A stretch of DNA of 64,000 nucleotides from Candidatus Parcubacteria bacterium (GCA_023142215.1 JAGLJW010000022.1:1-64000); one strand, 5' to 3'. Counted from the first letter of the stretch, positions 9,374-19,395 are shown. Translations and numbers: made by a program. The notes: generated by a model not told the origin, from the letters alone.

Positions 9374-10527
9374 AAATTTGTTTTATTTTCAATAAAATTA
9401 ATTATACTTTTTGCCCTGCTCTCCCATGTAAATTTCTTTATTGCTTCATGAGCATTATATGCCATACTATTTGATAGATCTCTATCATCAATGACTCTTT
9501 CAACTCCTTTCAATAAGCTTTGACTATCATCAGGTTTCACGAAAATACATTCATCATCTCCTGCTAGCTCTCTTATTGAAACTAAGTCACTCGCAATCAT
9601 TGGTCTTTTACTTGCCATATACTCAAATACTTTCATTGGCGACATGAAATAATTATAATGATCGCCTGCGGGAAAAGGAGCAATAACCATATCAAAAGCC
9701 TTTAAATATTTTGGTATCACTGAATTTTTCATCCAGCCAACAAAAATAATTTTATCACTAACTCTTTCGCTATCAGCATATTTTTTATAATAATCAATAT
9801 CTTCCTTATTTCCACCAACCAAAACCAATTTATATTTTTCATCCAATTGCTTCATTGCCTGAATAGCCACATCAATCCCTTTTTCCATACCCATCGTTTT
9901 CAACATCCCAACATACCCAATTAAAATTTTGTTCTGCGGAAGCTTTAATTCTTTTCTAGCTTCTTCTTTCGTAATATCCAAATCAAATTTGGCAATATCT
10001 ACACCGTTAGGATGAGATAATATTTTATCACTTTTTATATTAAATTTTTTCTCCAATTCAGTCTTTTTCCATTTATTCGTAGTTATAATACCACGCAATT
10101 TTTCAAATAACTGACTAAATAACGATAATTTACTTCTTGGAAAATCATGCATATCAAAAAAAGAATTTTTCCTTATTTGACTAACAAAAAACATTAAATT
10201 TGCTTCATGTGATAAGATAATATCATCTTTTTTTGTAAATAACAATAAATAAATTAATAAAAAGAATAAATATGTATAAGTTTGAACCAAAAATGAAAAT
10301 TTTCCCAACCGTAGCGGCATTATATCCAAACAAGGTAAAGTAATAATTGGAAATTCTTTTTCAGTACCGTAGAAACTAAACGGATTCTTTTTTATTTTAT
10401 TAAATCTAAACGATTTAATAATACACACATCAGCAAAATCACTTAAAGCACTACTAATTTTCATAGATTCTAATCCTTCTGCCTTTTCATTCGGAAATCG
10501 TGAATTTATAATATAATAAATTTTCAT
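9370..10527 (-). CDS. GT4 family glycosyltransferase
   Basis: The 385-residue protein has a GT-B layout. The N-terminal Rossmann half is divergent and the C-terminal half opens with ILIGYVGMLKTMGMEKGID. It continues with KYKLVLVGGN and the nucleotide-sugar-binding stretch MKVFEYMASKRPMIASD. The family transfers sugars from nucleotide donors on the cytoplasmic face with retention of configuration. Its stop overlaps the FkbM start by 4 bp. Donor and acceptor are unknown. Confidence 0.85.
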   Translation of the reverse strand: MKIYYIINSRFPNEKAEGLESMKISSALSDFADVCIIKSFRFNKIKKNPFSFYGTEKEFPIITLPCLDIMPLRLGKFSFLVQTYTYLFFLLIYLLLFTKKDDIILSHEANLMFFVSQIRKNSFFDMHDFPRSKLSLFSQLFEKLRGIITTNKWKKTELEKKFNIKSDKILSHPNGVDIAKFDLDITKEEARKELKLPQNKILIGYVGMLKTMGMEKGIDVAIQAMKQLDEKYKLVLVGGNKEDIDYYKKYADSERVSDKIIFVGWMKNSVIPKYLKAFDMVIAPFPAGDHYNYFMSPMKVFEYMASKRPMIASDLVSIRELAGDDECIFVKPDDSQSLLKGVERVIDDRDLSNSMAYNAHEAIKKFTWESRAKSIINFIENKTNL

Positions 10528-10581
10528 AAAATTAAAATTATTTTTTCTTTAAACAAAGCAAATTAACTTAAGATAACATAT

Positions 10582-11325
10582 CTACTTTTCTCCAATTATT
10601 AAAAATCTAGCTGCTAAAAGTGTTGGCCAAGTTTTTTTTATAAAATCCCTAGAATCCTTAAAAAATGATTTTTTCCAAAATTCACCAAGGCTCTCTGATA
10701 ATAATTCAGGCTCAACTTGTACATTCTTAAAACCAGCCAAATCAAATGTTTCATATAAATTTTCTCTATTAAACATAGTTTTATGTCCCAAATTATACGG
10801 TCTTGGCGGATTAAATCCTATTCTATCTTCATTATTAAAATGAGAAATTTTTCCCATCATTATTTCCATTCGGTATCTATAAAAAACAAAATTTGGAACC
10901 GTCGCTATACATCTTCCGCCCTTATTTAGTAAAGGATAAATTCTATCCTTTAAGACTATTATCGGATCAATTAAATGTTCTAAAACATCAGTCACAATTA
11001 CAACATCAAAAGGACCTAACACTTTTACTTCTTCTATGTCATCAATTTCAAAATTTAAATTAAATACTTTCAAATCTTTTTCTTTGCATATCGCCAATGC
11101 ATCATCTGAAACATCTACTCCGATTACATTGTTATTATTTTCCCTAATAGGCAACAAACATTTTCCAGTTCCACAACCAATATCAAGAACTTTTTTACCA
11201 GTACCAACAATGTTTGCAATTCCCACACCAAACTTATTACCTTCAGAATATTCCCCTTTTCCCGTTTTTAGAAATGAAGACCAGCCACTTTTGTATATAT
11301 CTTTTATTACATCTTTTTTTGTCAT
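10582..11325 (-). CDS. Class I SAM-dependent methyltransferase
   Basis: The 247-residue protein has motif I KKVLDIGCGTGKCLLPI near residue 40, the acidic VIGVDVS strand and VVIVTDVLEHLIDP, the Methyltransf_11/23 pattern. The C-terminal third carries aromatic and basic residues that may bind the acceptor. It is separated from the next methyltransferase upstream by an 88-bp gap that contains a truncated copy of the palindromic element. The acceptor is unknown; a sugar is likely from context. Confidence 0.8.
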   Translation of the reverse strand: MTKKDVIKDIYKSGWSSFLKTGKGEYSEGNKFGVGIANIVGTGKKVLDIGCGTGKCLLPIRENNNNVIGVDVSDDALAICKEKDLKVFNLNFEIDDIEEVKVLGPFDVVIVTDVLEHLIDPIIVLKDRIYPLLNKGGRCIATVPNFVFYRYRMEIMMGKISHFNNEDRIGFNPPRPYNLGHKTMFNRENLYETFDLAGFKNVQVEPELLSESLGEFWKKSFFKDSRDFIKKTWPTLLAARFLIIGEK

Positions 11326-11346
11326 ATTTTTAATTTTTATTATTAT

Positions 11347-11390
11347 GGGTCTGTCGCCAAACTACAGTTTTGGCATAAATTTTCAAGATT
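11347..11390. mobile_element. Truncated copy of the palindromic element (one end only)
   Basis: Bases 11347 onward repeat the left end of the element at 1548 almost exactly for about 40 bp, from GGGTCTGTCGCC through the TTTTGGCATAAATTTTCA stretch. They then diverge, and the opposite end is missing. It lies in the 88-bp space between two methyltransferase genes. It shows that the element has been in this locus long enough to decay. Confidence 0.8.
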
Positions 11391-11413
11391 ATTAATACAT
11401 AATTAAGTTTAAA

Positions 11414-12055
11414 CTATTTCTCTTTAAGTAAAACCACAAACGATAAAGCAAATAAACCTGGAAAATATTTTGTTAGCATTTTCAAAAACTTTCCTATCAT
11501 AATCTTATTTTCCCAAAAAGTATTCATTTTTAGCTCAACAATCTCTAGATTACAATTCTCAAACATCTTCATTAAATTTACATAATTGAACCAATAAACA
11601 TGCCCCTTGTTAGGTCTATTATTTTCTGGAACATATCCCTTTAAAACCTGTAATCTTGCTGGCAATGAATTGAAGTTTGGGACACTAATAATTACATTTT
11701 GAGAAACTTTAGATGCGTCTTTCAAAACTTTTTCTGGAAAAAATAAATGCTCAAGATTATCTAAAATAGTCACATACTCAAATTTATCAATTTGAAATTT
11801 GTCCACCCCTTCTCTTAAATCACCTAATACTACATTTAAATTTTTTTTTCTGCACTTCTCAACAGCCTTATCAGAAAAATCAATTCCATACCCTTCAATT
11901 CCCTTTTTTTTTAATTTAGACAACAAATAACCATCTCCACACCCAAGATCTAAAACTTTTCCATCTTTTATCATTTCAAGTGTGGCTGAATGTCTAAATT
12001 GCATGTTCTGACTGCCACCAGACCATCTTTCATTTTCAAACTCTTTTTGACTCAT
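11414..12055 (-). CDS. Class I SAM-dependent methyltransferase
   Basis: The 213-residue protein contains GKVLDLGCGDGYLLSKL (motif I, about residue 33). This is followed by GYGIDFSDKAVEKC and a TILDNLEHLFFPEKVL block, typical of Methyltransf_11/23. The 20-bp overlap with the 3' end of the neighbouring methyltransferase gene suggests translational coupling. It probably acts on the same glycan as its neighbours. Confidence 0.8.
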   Translation of the reverse strand: MSQKEFENERWSGGSQNMQFRHSATLEMIKDGKVLDLGCGDGYLLSKLKKKGIEGYGIDFSDKAVEKCRKKNLNVVLGDLREGVDKFQIDKFEYVTILDNLEHLFFPEKVLKDASKVSQNVIISVPNFNSLPARLQVLKGYVPENNRPNKGHVYWFNYVNLMKMFENCNLEIVELKMNTFWENKIMIGKFLKMLTKYFPGLFALSFVVLLKEK

Positions 12056-12767
12056 TTTTTTTTGCTTTAATTATTACATAATCACCGAATATCCCAAACA
12101 AATGTTTTATAACTGGAATATAATTTATTCCCTCTTCTAATAGACAAATTGGTTTATATATTGCAAAGTTGACTTTTTTAAAATATCTACTAAAAAAGCC
12201 TTCATAATATATCTTTGTAATCTTCAAATTATTCTTTTTTAATGTTCTCAGTATATGTAAAAAAGAAAAAGAAAATTCTATACCATCAGGTGTAGGTTTA
12301 ATTGATTTATTTTGCAACAAAAGACGAATAGAAATCGGTTCATAAAAAACAATAGATCCATTAGACTTTGTAACTCTTGAAGCTTCGGACATTGCAAGTT
12401 CTGTATTATACACATGATGCAACGATGCAAAAAACATTGAACAATCAAAATAATCATTATCAAAAGGTAATTTTTCCATATCACCTTCAGTACATACATC
12501 CTCTTTATTTCTTTCATCAAGAACAGCTCTAGATATATCCAAGGCATAAATATTTGTTGTTATATTTTCTTCTCTTAAAATATTTGTCCAATTTCCTGCA
12601 CCACCACCAATATCAAGAACCTTCTCATCACGACCAAATAACACTTTACATCTTTTTCTAAATAAATAAGTCTTCATAATTTTTGTTGGTTGCGACTTAT
12701 ACTTCTCTCCTTCTTTTGCTATCTTGTACTTTTCTATATTTAATTTTTTTGTATCAACTTTATCCAT
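12036..12767 (-). CDS. Class I SAM-dependent methyltransferase
   Basis: The protein has EKVLDIGGGAGNWTNIL as motif I, the IYALDIS strand and a MFFASLHHVYNTELAMSEA block, which is the Methyltransf_11 pattern. A longer open frame begins at 12845, but its first 26 codons lie on top of the end of the neighbouring GT4 gene. The ATG at 12767, 5 bp after that gene's stop, is the better start (MDKVDTKK). The C-terminal part is rich in aromatics. It is one of six stand-alone methyltransferases in the locus. Confidence 0.8.
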   Translation of the reverse strand: MDKVDTKKLNIEKYKIAKEGEKYKSQPTKIMKTYLFRKRCKVLFGRDEKVLDIGGGAGNWTNILREENITTNIYALDISRAVLDERNKEDVCTEGDMEKLPFDNDYFDCSMFFASLHHVYNTELAMSEASRVTKSNGSIVFYEPISIRLLLQNKSIKPTPDGIEFSFSFLHILRTLKKNNLKITKIYYEGFFSRYFKKVNFAIYKPICLLEEGINYIPVIKHLFGIFGDYVIIKAKKNESKRV

Positions 12768-12772
12768 AAAAA

Positions 12773-13822
12773 TTATTCGGATATATTTACTATTTTTTTT
12801 ATCAAACCAGGAAGACTGTGATCTGTCTGAATCATCCTCCTCCAATCAACACCTAGCTCCTTCTTTTTATCACTATTCAAATTAAAAATTCCAGATATTT
12901 TTTTTGCCAATTCAACACTATTCTTCTTTTCAAAATACAACATCTCTCTATAATCAAATAATAAATCTTCCATTAACGCCTCATTACATGTAACCACAGG
13001 AAGACCACAAGCCATAGCCTCTAAACCAGCCTTATCTAAACTTCCTGTATGACTCAAATTTACAAATACTTCAGACGATTGCAAATACTCAACTATAGTA
13101 TTATTTGATTTTGGACCAAGAAAATTAACTATATAATTCAAATCATTTTCCTTGACATACTTCTTTAAATAACTATAATATCCTTCATCTTCTTCATTCA
13201 GTGGTCCACCAATTATATCAAGCGAAAATTCTAAATAATCTTTTCTAATTATTTGAATTGCCTCAATTAAGGTTACATAATCTTTTACAGCAGAAATTCT
13301 TCCAGTCGTAATTATTTTTCTTTTTTTTGGAATATTAGTAGCTTTAAAATAATCTACATCAATTCCGTGCCCAACAACATTGATTTTTTTACTAGATAAT
13401 CTAAAACTCTTTTTAGATGCAGTAAAAATTTCATGGACAAATTTTTCAGCTAGTCTTAAATAAATATTCACATTTTTATGTGTATACCAAAGACTAATTT
13501 TTTTACCCATCAATCTCCACAACGGACCACCTAATACTACATATTCAGGATTCATATGAACAAAAATCGCATCATAATCATTTTTCAATTTCCATATATA
13601 TTTATAAAAAATTAAAATATACTTCAATCTCTTATTTCCCATCTCTTTTCCCAAGCTCAATACTTCAACATTATCAGAAAAATTGTATCTTCCCTTTTTC
13701 AAGCAAACTACTTTCACACTCTCACAATGATTTGAAAATTCGTTAATCCATCCATGAAAAAATCCCAAATCATCACCATCAATATTTACTTCCTGCGTAA
13801 TAATTAATAATTTTTTTGACAT
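12773..13822 (-). CDS. GT4 family glycosyltransferase
   Basis: The 349-residue GT-B protein has KIITTGRISAVKDYVTLIEA as the start of the donor domain near residue 167. It also has the donor-binding loop VNLSHTGSLDKAGLEAMACG, in which the usual first Glu of the EX7E motif is replaced (SLDKAGLEA). The AMACGLPVVTC stretch is typical of GT4. It probably adds one sugar to a lipid-linked glycan in the cytoplasm. It is 5 bp from the following methyltransferase start. Confidence 0.85.
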   Translation of the reverse strand: MSKKLLIITQEVNIDGDDLGFFHGWINEFSNHCESVKVVCLKKGRYNFSDNVEVLSLGKEMGNKRLKYILIFYKYIWKLKNDYDAIFVHMNPEYVVLGGPLWRLMGKKISLWYTHKNVNIYLRLAEKFVHEIFTASKKSFRLSSKKINVVGHGIDVDYFKATNIPKKRKIITTGRISAVKDYVTLIEAIQIIRKDYLEFSLDIIGGPLNEEDEGYYSYLKKYVKENDLNYIVNFLGPKSNNTIVEYLQSSEVFVNLSHTGSLDKAGLEAMACGLPVVTCNEALMEDLLFDYREMLYFEKKNSVELAKKISGIFNLNSDKKKELGVDWRRMIQTDHSLPGLIKKIVNISE

Positions 13823-13831
13823 ATACTAATA

Positions 13832-14878
13832 TTAAATCAAGCTTTTCAACTTTTCATATTTCTCATCAGATTTTTTAAAATAAGTCATCGCCCAATCTTT
13901 CTGCTCTTCTGTAAGTTTACTATTATTTTCAATCACCTCTCTCAATTCATTTTCATTAAATCCTGAAATAAATTTTGGTTTTTCATTAAAAATATGGTTA
14001 TACAATCTTTCAAATTTCACTATGCTATAAATAGATTTCATTATTCCACCATCAGTCGCTCCCTCCTTACAAACATTAATTTTTTCAAGTGAGTTTTTTA
14101 TAAATTCTTTGCCATACCTTAATAACAAGATTCTGCCTATACTCATTGCATCAAAACCAAAAACATAATCATTATCAGGATAAGTTTTTACATTAAAACC
14201 AGAAAGTAATAATTTTTCATTCGCAAAATCTGCAGTATCATAAGCTTTTTGTATTTTTGAGCTAGGTGGAAAAATTTTATATTCTGACTCTACACCAGTT
14301 GGTGACTCCAATTTAATTCTATTATCTAAAAATATTTTTCTATTAAAAATTATTGAATAAGAACCCATGGGCAAATATTCCTTGTCTTTAATTTTAAATT
14401 TCCACCAATAACGAGGAGACAAAGACACAACAGCAGTTTTGTCATTCTGAAATTTATCTAAAAAAGGAATAACATCTTTAAGCAAGTACTTATCATCATC
14501 ACATAAATAAACAATATCAGAATTTACATATTTCCTAATAAGATAATCTACTTTTTTACCATGATAAAAGTTCATAAATTTAATGTAATCACTTCCTTCA
14601 AACTTCTTCCTATCCATATCACCAATTGAATCAACTATTAAAAAATTCCATTTATCCTTATCTAAATTTTTCTGAACAAAATATAACCAAACTCTAGCAT
14701 AATCCTCCGAAATAGAACAAGTCATTATTGTTGGCTTATTATTGTTTTTCTTATTTTTACCTAACAATACTCTCAAACTTGGTAAAACTACTTTTGGTGA
14801 ACTATAAAAATAATTAAACCATTTCACTGCCCTGGGAGCAATTATCCAAAAAGGTAAATCTTTTTTGTTTGTAAACAT
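13832..14878 (-). CDS. Putative GT-A type glycosyltransferase
   Basis: The 348-residue protein has no close family that I can name. It has a short N-terminal segment, then TIMTCSISEDYARVWLYFV and a YVNSDIVYLCDDDKYLLKDV block. The latter resembles the DXD metal site of GT-A glycosyltransferases. Later segments (MGSYSIIFNRKIFL) are also compatible with a glycosyltransferase of the GT2 type. It is packed 5-10 bp from GT4 genes on both sides. The glycosyltransferase call is inference from the acidic motif and the neighbours. Confidence 0.5.
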   Translation of the reverse strand: MFTNKKDLPFWIIAPRAVKWFNYFYSSPKVVLPSLRVLLGKNKKNNNKPTIMTCSISEDYARVWLYFVQKNLDKDKWNFLIVDSIGDMDRKKFEGSDYIKFMNFYHGKKVDYLIRKYVNSDIVYLCDDDKYLLKDVIPFLDKFQNDKTAVVSLSPRYWWKFKIKDKEYLPMGSYSIIFNRKIFLDNRIKLESPTGVESEYKIFPPSSKIQKAYDTADFANEKLLLSGFNVKTYPDNDYVFGFDAMSIGRILLLRYGKEFIKNSLEKINVCKEGATDGGIMKSIYSIVKFERLYNHIFNEKPKFISGFNENELREVIENNSKLTEEQKDWAMTYFKKSDEKYEKLKSLI

Positions 14879-14882
14879 ATTT

Positions 14883-16001
14883 TTAATTTAATTCAAGGTA
14901 TTTAAATATTTGAAGCTGAGCTTTATTCATTGTTTCTGTATTATATTTTTTTGAAAAATCTTCACTTATTTTACAGGACATACTCCTAAGTTTATCCTCA
15001 TCATAAATCAATTTCCTTAGTTTATCACAAAATTCATCAACATTGCCCCCGTCTATCACATAACCACTTTCATCTTCTTTGATAATATTTCTTACCCCAC
15101 TTACACGAGTCGTTACTATTGGCAAACCTGCAGATGCAGCTTCCATAAACACCTTGGCAAATCCTTCATAATATGATGTTAATATAAAAATATCTGACTT
15201 TTGAAAATATTCAATAATTTCTTCGTGCTTAACAAACTTAGTATATCTAACAAAATCATTTAGTCCTAATTTTTTAATTTCACTTTCTAAATATTCCCTC
15301 AAAGGTCCGTCACCTATAATCGTGAAAGTAATTTTTTTCTCCCCTGTCCTAATTCTGATTGTTTTAATAACATCAATAAGCATTTTTAAATTTTTCTGCT
15401 TCACTAATCTCCCTACGTATAAAATATTTACTTTGTTATCTATATTTTCATACTTTCGATTAACACTGAATTTTTTAATATTTGACGGAATAACAGGTTT
15501 CCAAAACACCTTATTCCTAAACACTTCTTTTAAATCATCAACCGTTTCATAACCATCAGTTTGAATAGCATTTGCCCTTTTGAAAACTATCTTACCAATC
15601 TTTTTATAGATTCTATGGAAAAAAGACTCTTTCAACCAATATTTATCAAAAATATTTGTTCCAAACACTCCCACTAGTAATTTAATTTTTTTTCTAAACA
15701 CCAAAAAATATCCAACTAAACCAGTCAAAAATGGATCCTGCGTAATAATCAAATCAATATTTTTTTTCTTTATAATATCCCTACAAATAAAAAAAGAATC
15801 TAAAATATAAAAATATCTATTCAAAGAGCCAGTTGAATGGATAGATAATTGGTTTGATATTTTGTTTAAAAAATTTTTCTTTTTAGAAAAAACGACAATA
15901 TCCAAACTATCCAACATTTCTGAATACTTTATCATTCTCCTAATAGCATCATTGTCTCTTTTAAGAATATCACCGTCCAAGCTTATCATTAAAGTTTTCA
16001 T
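14883..16001 (-). CDS. GT4 family glycosyltransferase
   Basis: The 372-residue protein shows the GT4 core. The donor domain begins KVNILYVGRLVKQKNLKMLI near residue 190, followed by FTIIGDGPLREYLESEI. The canonical EX7E motif lies in YEGFAKVFMEAASAGLPIV, both glutamates present. These features support an active retaining glycosyltransferase using a nucleotide sugar. It is part of a run of three GT4 genes with spacers of 4 bp or less. Confidence 0.88.
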   Translation of the reverse strand: MKTLMISLDGDILKRDNDAIRRMIKYSEMLDSLDIVVFSKKKNFLNKISNQLSIHSTGSLNRYFYILDSFFICRDIIKKKNIDLIITQDPFLTGLVGYFLVFRKKIKLLVGVFGTNIFDKYWLKESFFHRIYKKIGKIVFKRANAIQTDGYETVDDLKEVFRNKVFWKPVIPSNIKKFSVNRKYENIDNKVNILYVGRLVKQKNLKMLIDVIKTIRIRTGEKKITFTIIGDGPLREYLESEIKKLGLNDFVRYTKFVKHEEIIEYFQKSDIFILTSYYEGFAKVFMEAASAGLPIVTTRVSGVRNIIKEDESGYVIDGGNVDEFCDKLRKLIYDEDKLRSMSCKISEDFSKKYNTETMNKAQLQIFKYLELN

Positions 16002-16005
16002 ACTT

Positions 16006-17151
16006 TTATTTCTTTAGTATTTCTACAATACTATTTATCATTACCCCCCTATGAAATTCATTTAAACTTTCTTTTGCTCTAGTTACTAAATTATAACTTT
16101 TCTCTTTATTTTTCCACAAATCAATAATGTTATTTTTAATTTTAACTTTATTGTTATACTCAACTAGAATACCATTTTTATTATTACTAATCAACTCAGA
16201 ATTACCACCAACTTTTGTTGTAACAACTGGAATACCAACAAAAAATGCTTCAATAATTACATGAGATAAACCCTCATATCCCGTATTCAAAACAAACATT
16301 TCCGACGCTTTCATATATTTCAGAACATCAGGCTGTTTCTTGCTGGTTAAAATAAAAACCTCATTATTTAAATTTAAATCATCAATTTTAGACTCTAATT
16401 TTTCTTTATCAGGACCATTCCCGACTATTAATAATTTAAAATTAGGATTTTCTTCAAGTAAATCAGGCATTAATTCTATCAATAATTCAAAACCTTTCCA
16501 TGGAACTAATCTACCGGAAGTCAATATTATATCACCTTCTAAATTTAATTCTTCTTTTACCTCCTTTTTTGACAAATTAAAATCTACCACATTAACTGAA
16601 TTATAAATAACTTTTACTTTTTCTTCTTTTGCCCCCCATCCTACAACAATACTTTTTAAATATTCACTAGGAGTAATCACTAACTTAGCACTTTTAACTA
16701 CACATTTCTGAATTTTTCGAAACAACTCAACTTTATAATTATACCTTATCTTCTGAAAATCGTCTAATAAATCTTCAACGCCAAATCTTTGTCTGCCTTG
16801 CTCCCAGGCATAGTCGCCAACTACTTTTAATAAATAATCTTTACCCGCCAACTTACAAGCCATGGTCGCTGGCAAACCTTCACTAACAGGTCCTTGAATG
16901 TAAATAACATCTGCCCATTTTCTTAATTTCCACACCTGACAAAAATATCTAAAATATCTAAAGACAACATTCCGTTTTCTGCTAATTTTATATATATCTT
17001 TGACCTCTTCATTATCTCCATATGTTACTATTTTTACCTCAAATCCGTTTCTTGGCAATTCTTCTTGTAAAGTTTTAACATAAGTAGCAGGCCCACCAAT
17101 GTCTGGCGGATAAATTCCAGTTGCTATTAATATTTTTTTTGCTTTATTCAT
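16006..17151 (-). CDS. GT4 family glycosyltransferase
   Basis: The 381-residue protein opens with the GT4 acceptor-domain signature ILIATGIYPPDIGGPATYV. The donor domain starts IILTSGRLVPWKGFELLIEL. The EX7E motif is in GYEGLSHVIIEAFFVGIPVV with both glutamates. It overlaps the neighbouring GT4 gene by 4 bp. It is a likely active cytoplasmic glycosyltransferase; sugar specificity cannot be read from the sequence. Confidence 0.9.
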   Translation of the reverse strand: MNKAKKILIATGIYPPDIGGPATYVKTLQEELPRNGFEVKIVTYGDNEEVKDIYKISRKRNVVFRYFRYFCQVWKLRKWADVIYIQGPVSEGLPATMACKLAGKDYLLKVVGDYAWEQGRQRFGVEDLLDDFQKIRYNYKVELFRKIQKCVVKSAKLVITPSEYLKSIVVGWGAKEEKVKVIYNSVNVVDFNLSKKEVKEELNLEGDIILTSGRLVPWKGFELLIELMPDLLEENPNFKLLIVGNGPDKEKLESKIDDLNLNNEVFILTSKKQPDVLKYMKASEMFVLNTGYEGLSHVIIEAFFVGIPVVTTKVGGNSELISNNKNGILVEYNNKVKIKNNIIDLWKNKEKSYNLVTRAKESLNEFHRGVMINSIVEILKK

Positions 17152-18356
17152 TTCAATAATTTTTTAAATAATTCTCTCATATCTTTAGAAATAATATTCC
17201 AATCATATTTTTGAACAACCATTTCATAAGCATTTTTTACTATTTCATTTTTTAATTCTTTATCTTCTAATACTAATTTTATTTTTTTAGTAATATTTTT
17301 AGAATTATGCACTTTGCAAAAAACGCCTGTCGCTTTTTTATTTAAATTTTTTTCTTTATCAAAAAGAAAATCTACTATTCCTCCAACTGGCGTGGCTATC
17401 ACGGGAATTTTTGTTGCCATTGCTTCAATAAATGAATTTCCCATTCCTTCTGAAAGCGAAGGTCGTATAAATACATCTGATATTTTTAAATATTTTGGCA
17501 TTACTTCATGATTAATCATTCCTAAAAATTTAACTCTTTCTTCAACTTTCTCTTCAGTTGCCAGTTTTTGTAATTTTTTTTTATCTGGGCCATCGCCTAA
17601 AATCAAAAATTTTACATCATTTGATAAATATTTTAAAGATTTAATAACATCATCTATTCCATTTTTCTTAACTAAACGAGATGTTGTAATAATAAATTTA
17701 TCACCAATTCTTTTATTTAACTCATTTTTCAAACTATTAAGTTCATCTTGATCATATTCCTGACTAAAGTGCTTAACATTAACAGCATTCGGAATTACAA
17801 TTGGCTCTCCTTTAAATTTCATACTTTTTCCAAAATCAGCTAAATACTTTGAAATTACTTGTAAACAATCAGCTCTTGTGAAAATTTGTTTGAACAAGGG
17901 ATAAACAAATTTAACTTTCTTTTTTATATAATCAATTGGATCACCTTCTTGCAATGTCAATAAATAAGGAACATTCGGATTTTTCTTTTTAAAAAACATT
18001 GCTGAAAAACCAGCATAAGCAGCCATCATTGCCCAAATTCCACTATATGTATTTTTTCTATGAAGTGCTATTGCTTTTTTATATGCGATAAAAGGGAAAA
18101 TTAATTTATTCAATTTTAAAGGAAAATTAATTAAATCACTCATCTTAATTCCTTTTCTGGAGAAACCTATTCTATAAACGTTTATATTTCCAATTCTTTC
18201 AAATTTAGGCAAATTACTATCAAACCTCAAAGTAATCATATCAAACTCAATATCAAAAATTCTATCAGTAATTTCTTTTAAAGCAATTTCAGCCCCTCCT
18301 AAATATGGATCATAGGTAGTAGAAAATATTAAAATTTTCTTTTTTTTGTCATTCAT
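17148..18356 (-). CDS. GT4 family glycosyltransferase
   Basis: The 402-residue protein begins ILIFSTTYDPYLGGAEIALK, the GT4 acceptor-domain start. It has FIITTSRLVKKNGIDDVI at the donor domain and SEGMGNSFIEAMATKIPVIA as the EX7E site. It overlaps the epimerase gene by 8 bp upstream and the next GT4 gene by 4 bp downstream, so the three are probably translated together. It is the second gene of the locus after the epimerase. Confidence 0.9.
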   Translation of the reverse strand: MNDKKKKILIFSTTYDPYLGGAEIALKEITDRIFDIEFDMITLRFDSNLPKFERIGNINVYRIGFSRKGIKMSDLINFPLKLNKLIFPFIAYKKAIALHRKNTYSGIWAMMAAYAGFSAMFFKKKNPNVPYLLTLQEGDPIDYIKKKVKFVYPLFKQIFTRADCLQVISKYLADFGKSMKFKGEPIVIPNAVNVKHFSQEYDQDELNSLKNELNKRIGDKFIITTSRLVKKNGIDDVIKSLKYLSNDVKFLILGDGPDKKKLQKLATEEKVEERVKFLGMINHEVMPKYLKISDVFIRPSLSEGMGNSFIEAMATKIPVIATPVGGIVDFLFDKEKNLNKKATGVFCKVHNSKNITKKIKLVLEDKELKNEIVKNAYEMVVQKYDWNIISKDMRELFKKLLK

Positions 18357-19230
18357 CTGTATTTTTTATCTTTTCTATAAAATCTTTAATATTATTTTTA
18401 GATTCCCATCCTAGCTCTTTAATTTTACTGGTATTAATACGCGAAAATTTTCTATCGCCTTCTTTTGCTGGTGTCATAATAATTTCACCACCAAACATTT
18501 TCGCTATTTCTAAAACAGAATATTCACATTTTGATCCAATGCAATAACCATCACCTTGCCCCTTTCCACCAACCTTGACTAATCCATCAACAATATCATC
18601 AACGTGCGTAAATAATCTTCTTTGCGTTCCGGGAAACGTAACTGTTAATGGTTCTTTATTTTTATATTTTTTAATAAAAATACCAATTAAAGTAGCGTAT
18701 TTTCCATCAGAAATTTCACCCTGTCCGTAAACATTATAGAAATAAGTTATAGCATAATCAAGATTAAACCATTTACCATAATTATTTACAAGCTCAGTAT
18801 TACTTGCTTTTGACCAAGAATATGGCGTTTTATTTTGAGCTTCATCGGAATCATCAAATTCACCAAACTTTGTACTTGATCCAGCATAAATTAATCTAAT
18901 ATCCTTTTTTCTACAATATTCCAATACAGCCATAGTCCCCAAAATATTAAAATCCAAAACTTTTTCAACATCATCAAAGCTTGTTAAAACACGAGAATAT
19001 TCACCAAGATGATAAACTAAATCAATTTTTTCAGTTATTATTTTTTCAATATCTTTTGTATGACCATCAAAATAATTAACACCCTTGACATGATTATCTT
19101 TTTCCCCAGTAAAATAATTATCTAAAGAAATTACAGAATTTCCCAATTTTAAAAAATACTCACACAAATGTGAACCAATAAAACCAGCTCCACCCGTAAT
19201 TAATATCTTTTTATTTTTTAATTGACTCAT
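18349..19230 (-). CDS. NAD-dependent epimerase/dehydratase (extended SDR)
   Basis: The N-terminus has the NAD-binding motif KILITGGAGFIGSHL. The catalytic Tyr and Lys are in TPYSWSKAS near residue 140. Length, about 293 residues, fits UDP-glucose 4-epimerase-like or dehydratase enzymes that make nucleotide sugars. An upstream in-frame start at 19248 exists, but ATG 19230 has a GAGAG ribosome-binding-like sequence and starts right before the fold. It is the first gene of the glycan operon, only 27 bp after tRNA-Ser(GGA), so the two may share a transcript. Exact substrate is not determined. Confidence 0.85.
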   Translation of the reverse strand: MSQLKNKKILITGGAGFIGSHLCEYFLKLGNSVISLDNYFTGEKDNHVKGVNYFDGHTKDIEKIITEKIDLVYHLGEYSRVLTSFDDVEKVLDFNILGTMAVLEYCRKKDIRLIYAGSSTKFGEFDDSDEAQNKTPYSWSKASNTELVNNYGKWFNLDYAITYFYNVYGQGEISDGKYATLIGIFIKKYKNKEPLTVTFPGTQRRLFTHVDDIVDGLVKVGGKGQGDGYCIGSKCEYSVLEIAKMFGGEIIMTPAKEGDRKFSRINTSKIKELGWESKNNIKDFIEKIKNTDE

Positions 19231-19257
19231 ATTACTCTCAAATATCATTCTTTAATG

Positions 19258-19344
19258 CGGAGAGAACGAGATTCGAACTCGTGGTACCTTTGACAGTACA
19301 CACGCTTTCCAAGCGTGCGCCTTAAACCACTCGACCACCTCTCC
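19258..19344 (-). tRNA. tRNA-Ser (anticodon GGA)
   Basis: On the minus strand an 87-nt cloverleaf starts GGAGAGGTGGTCGAG and ends at a CTCTCC-G acceptor strand. It has the T-loop GTTCGAATC and a long variable arm as in serine tRNAs. The anticodon loop CTTGGAAAG gives GGA. CCA is not fully encoded. Confidence 0.95.
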
Positions 19345-19395
19345 TTAATAACAATTAACCATTAACTTTTAACAATTAACTATAATAGATTGGGG

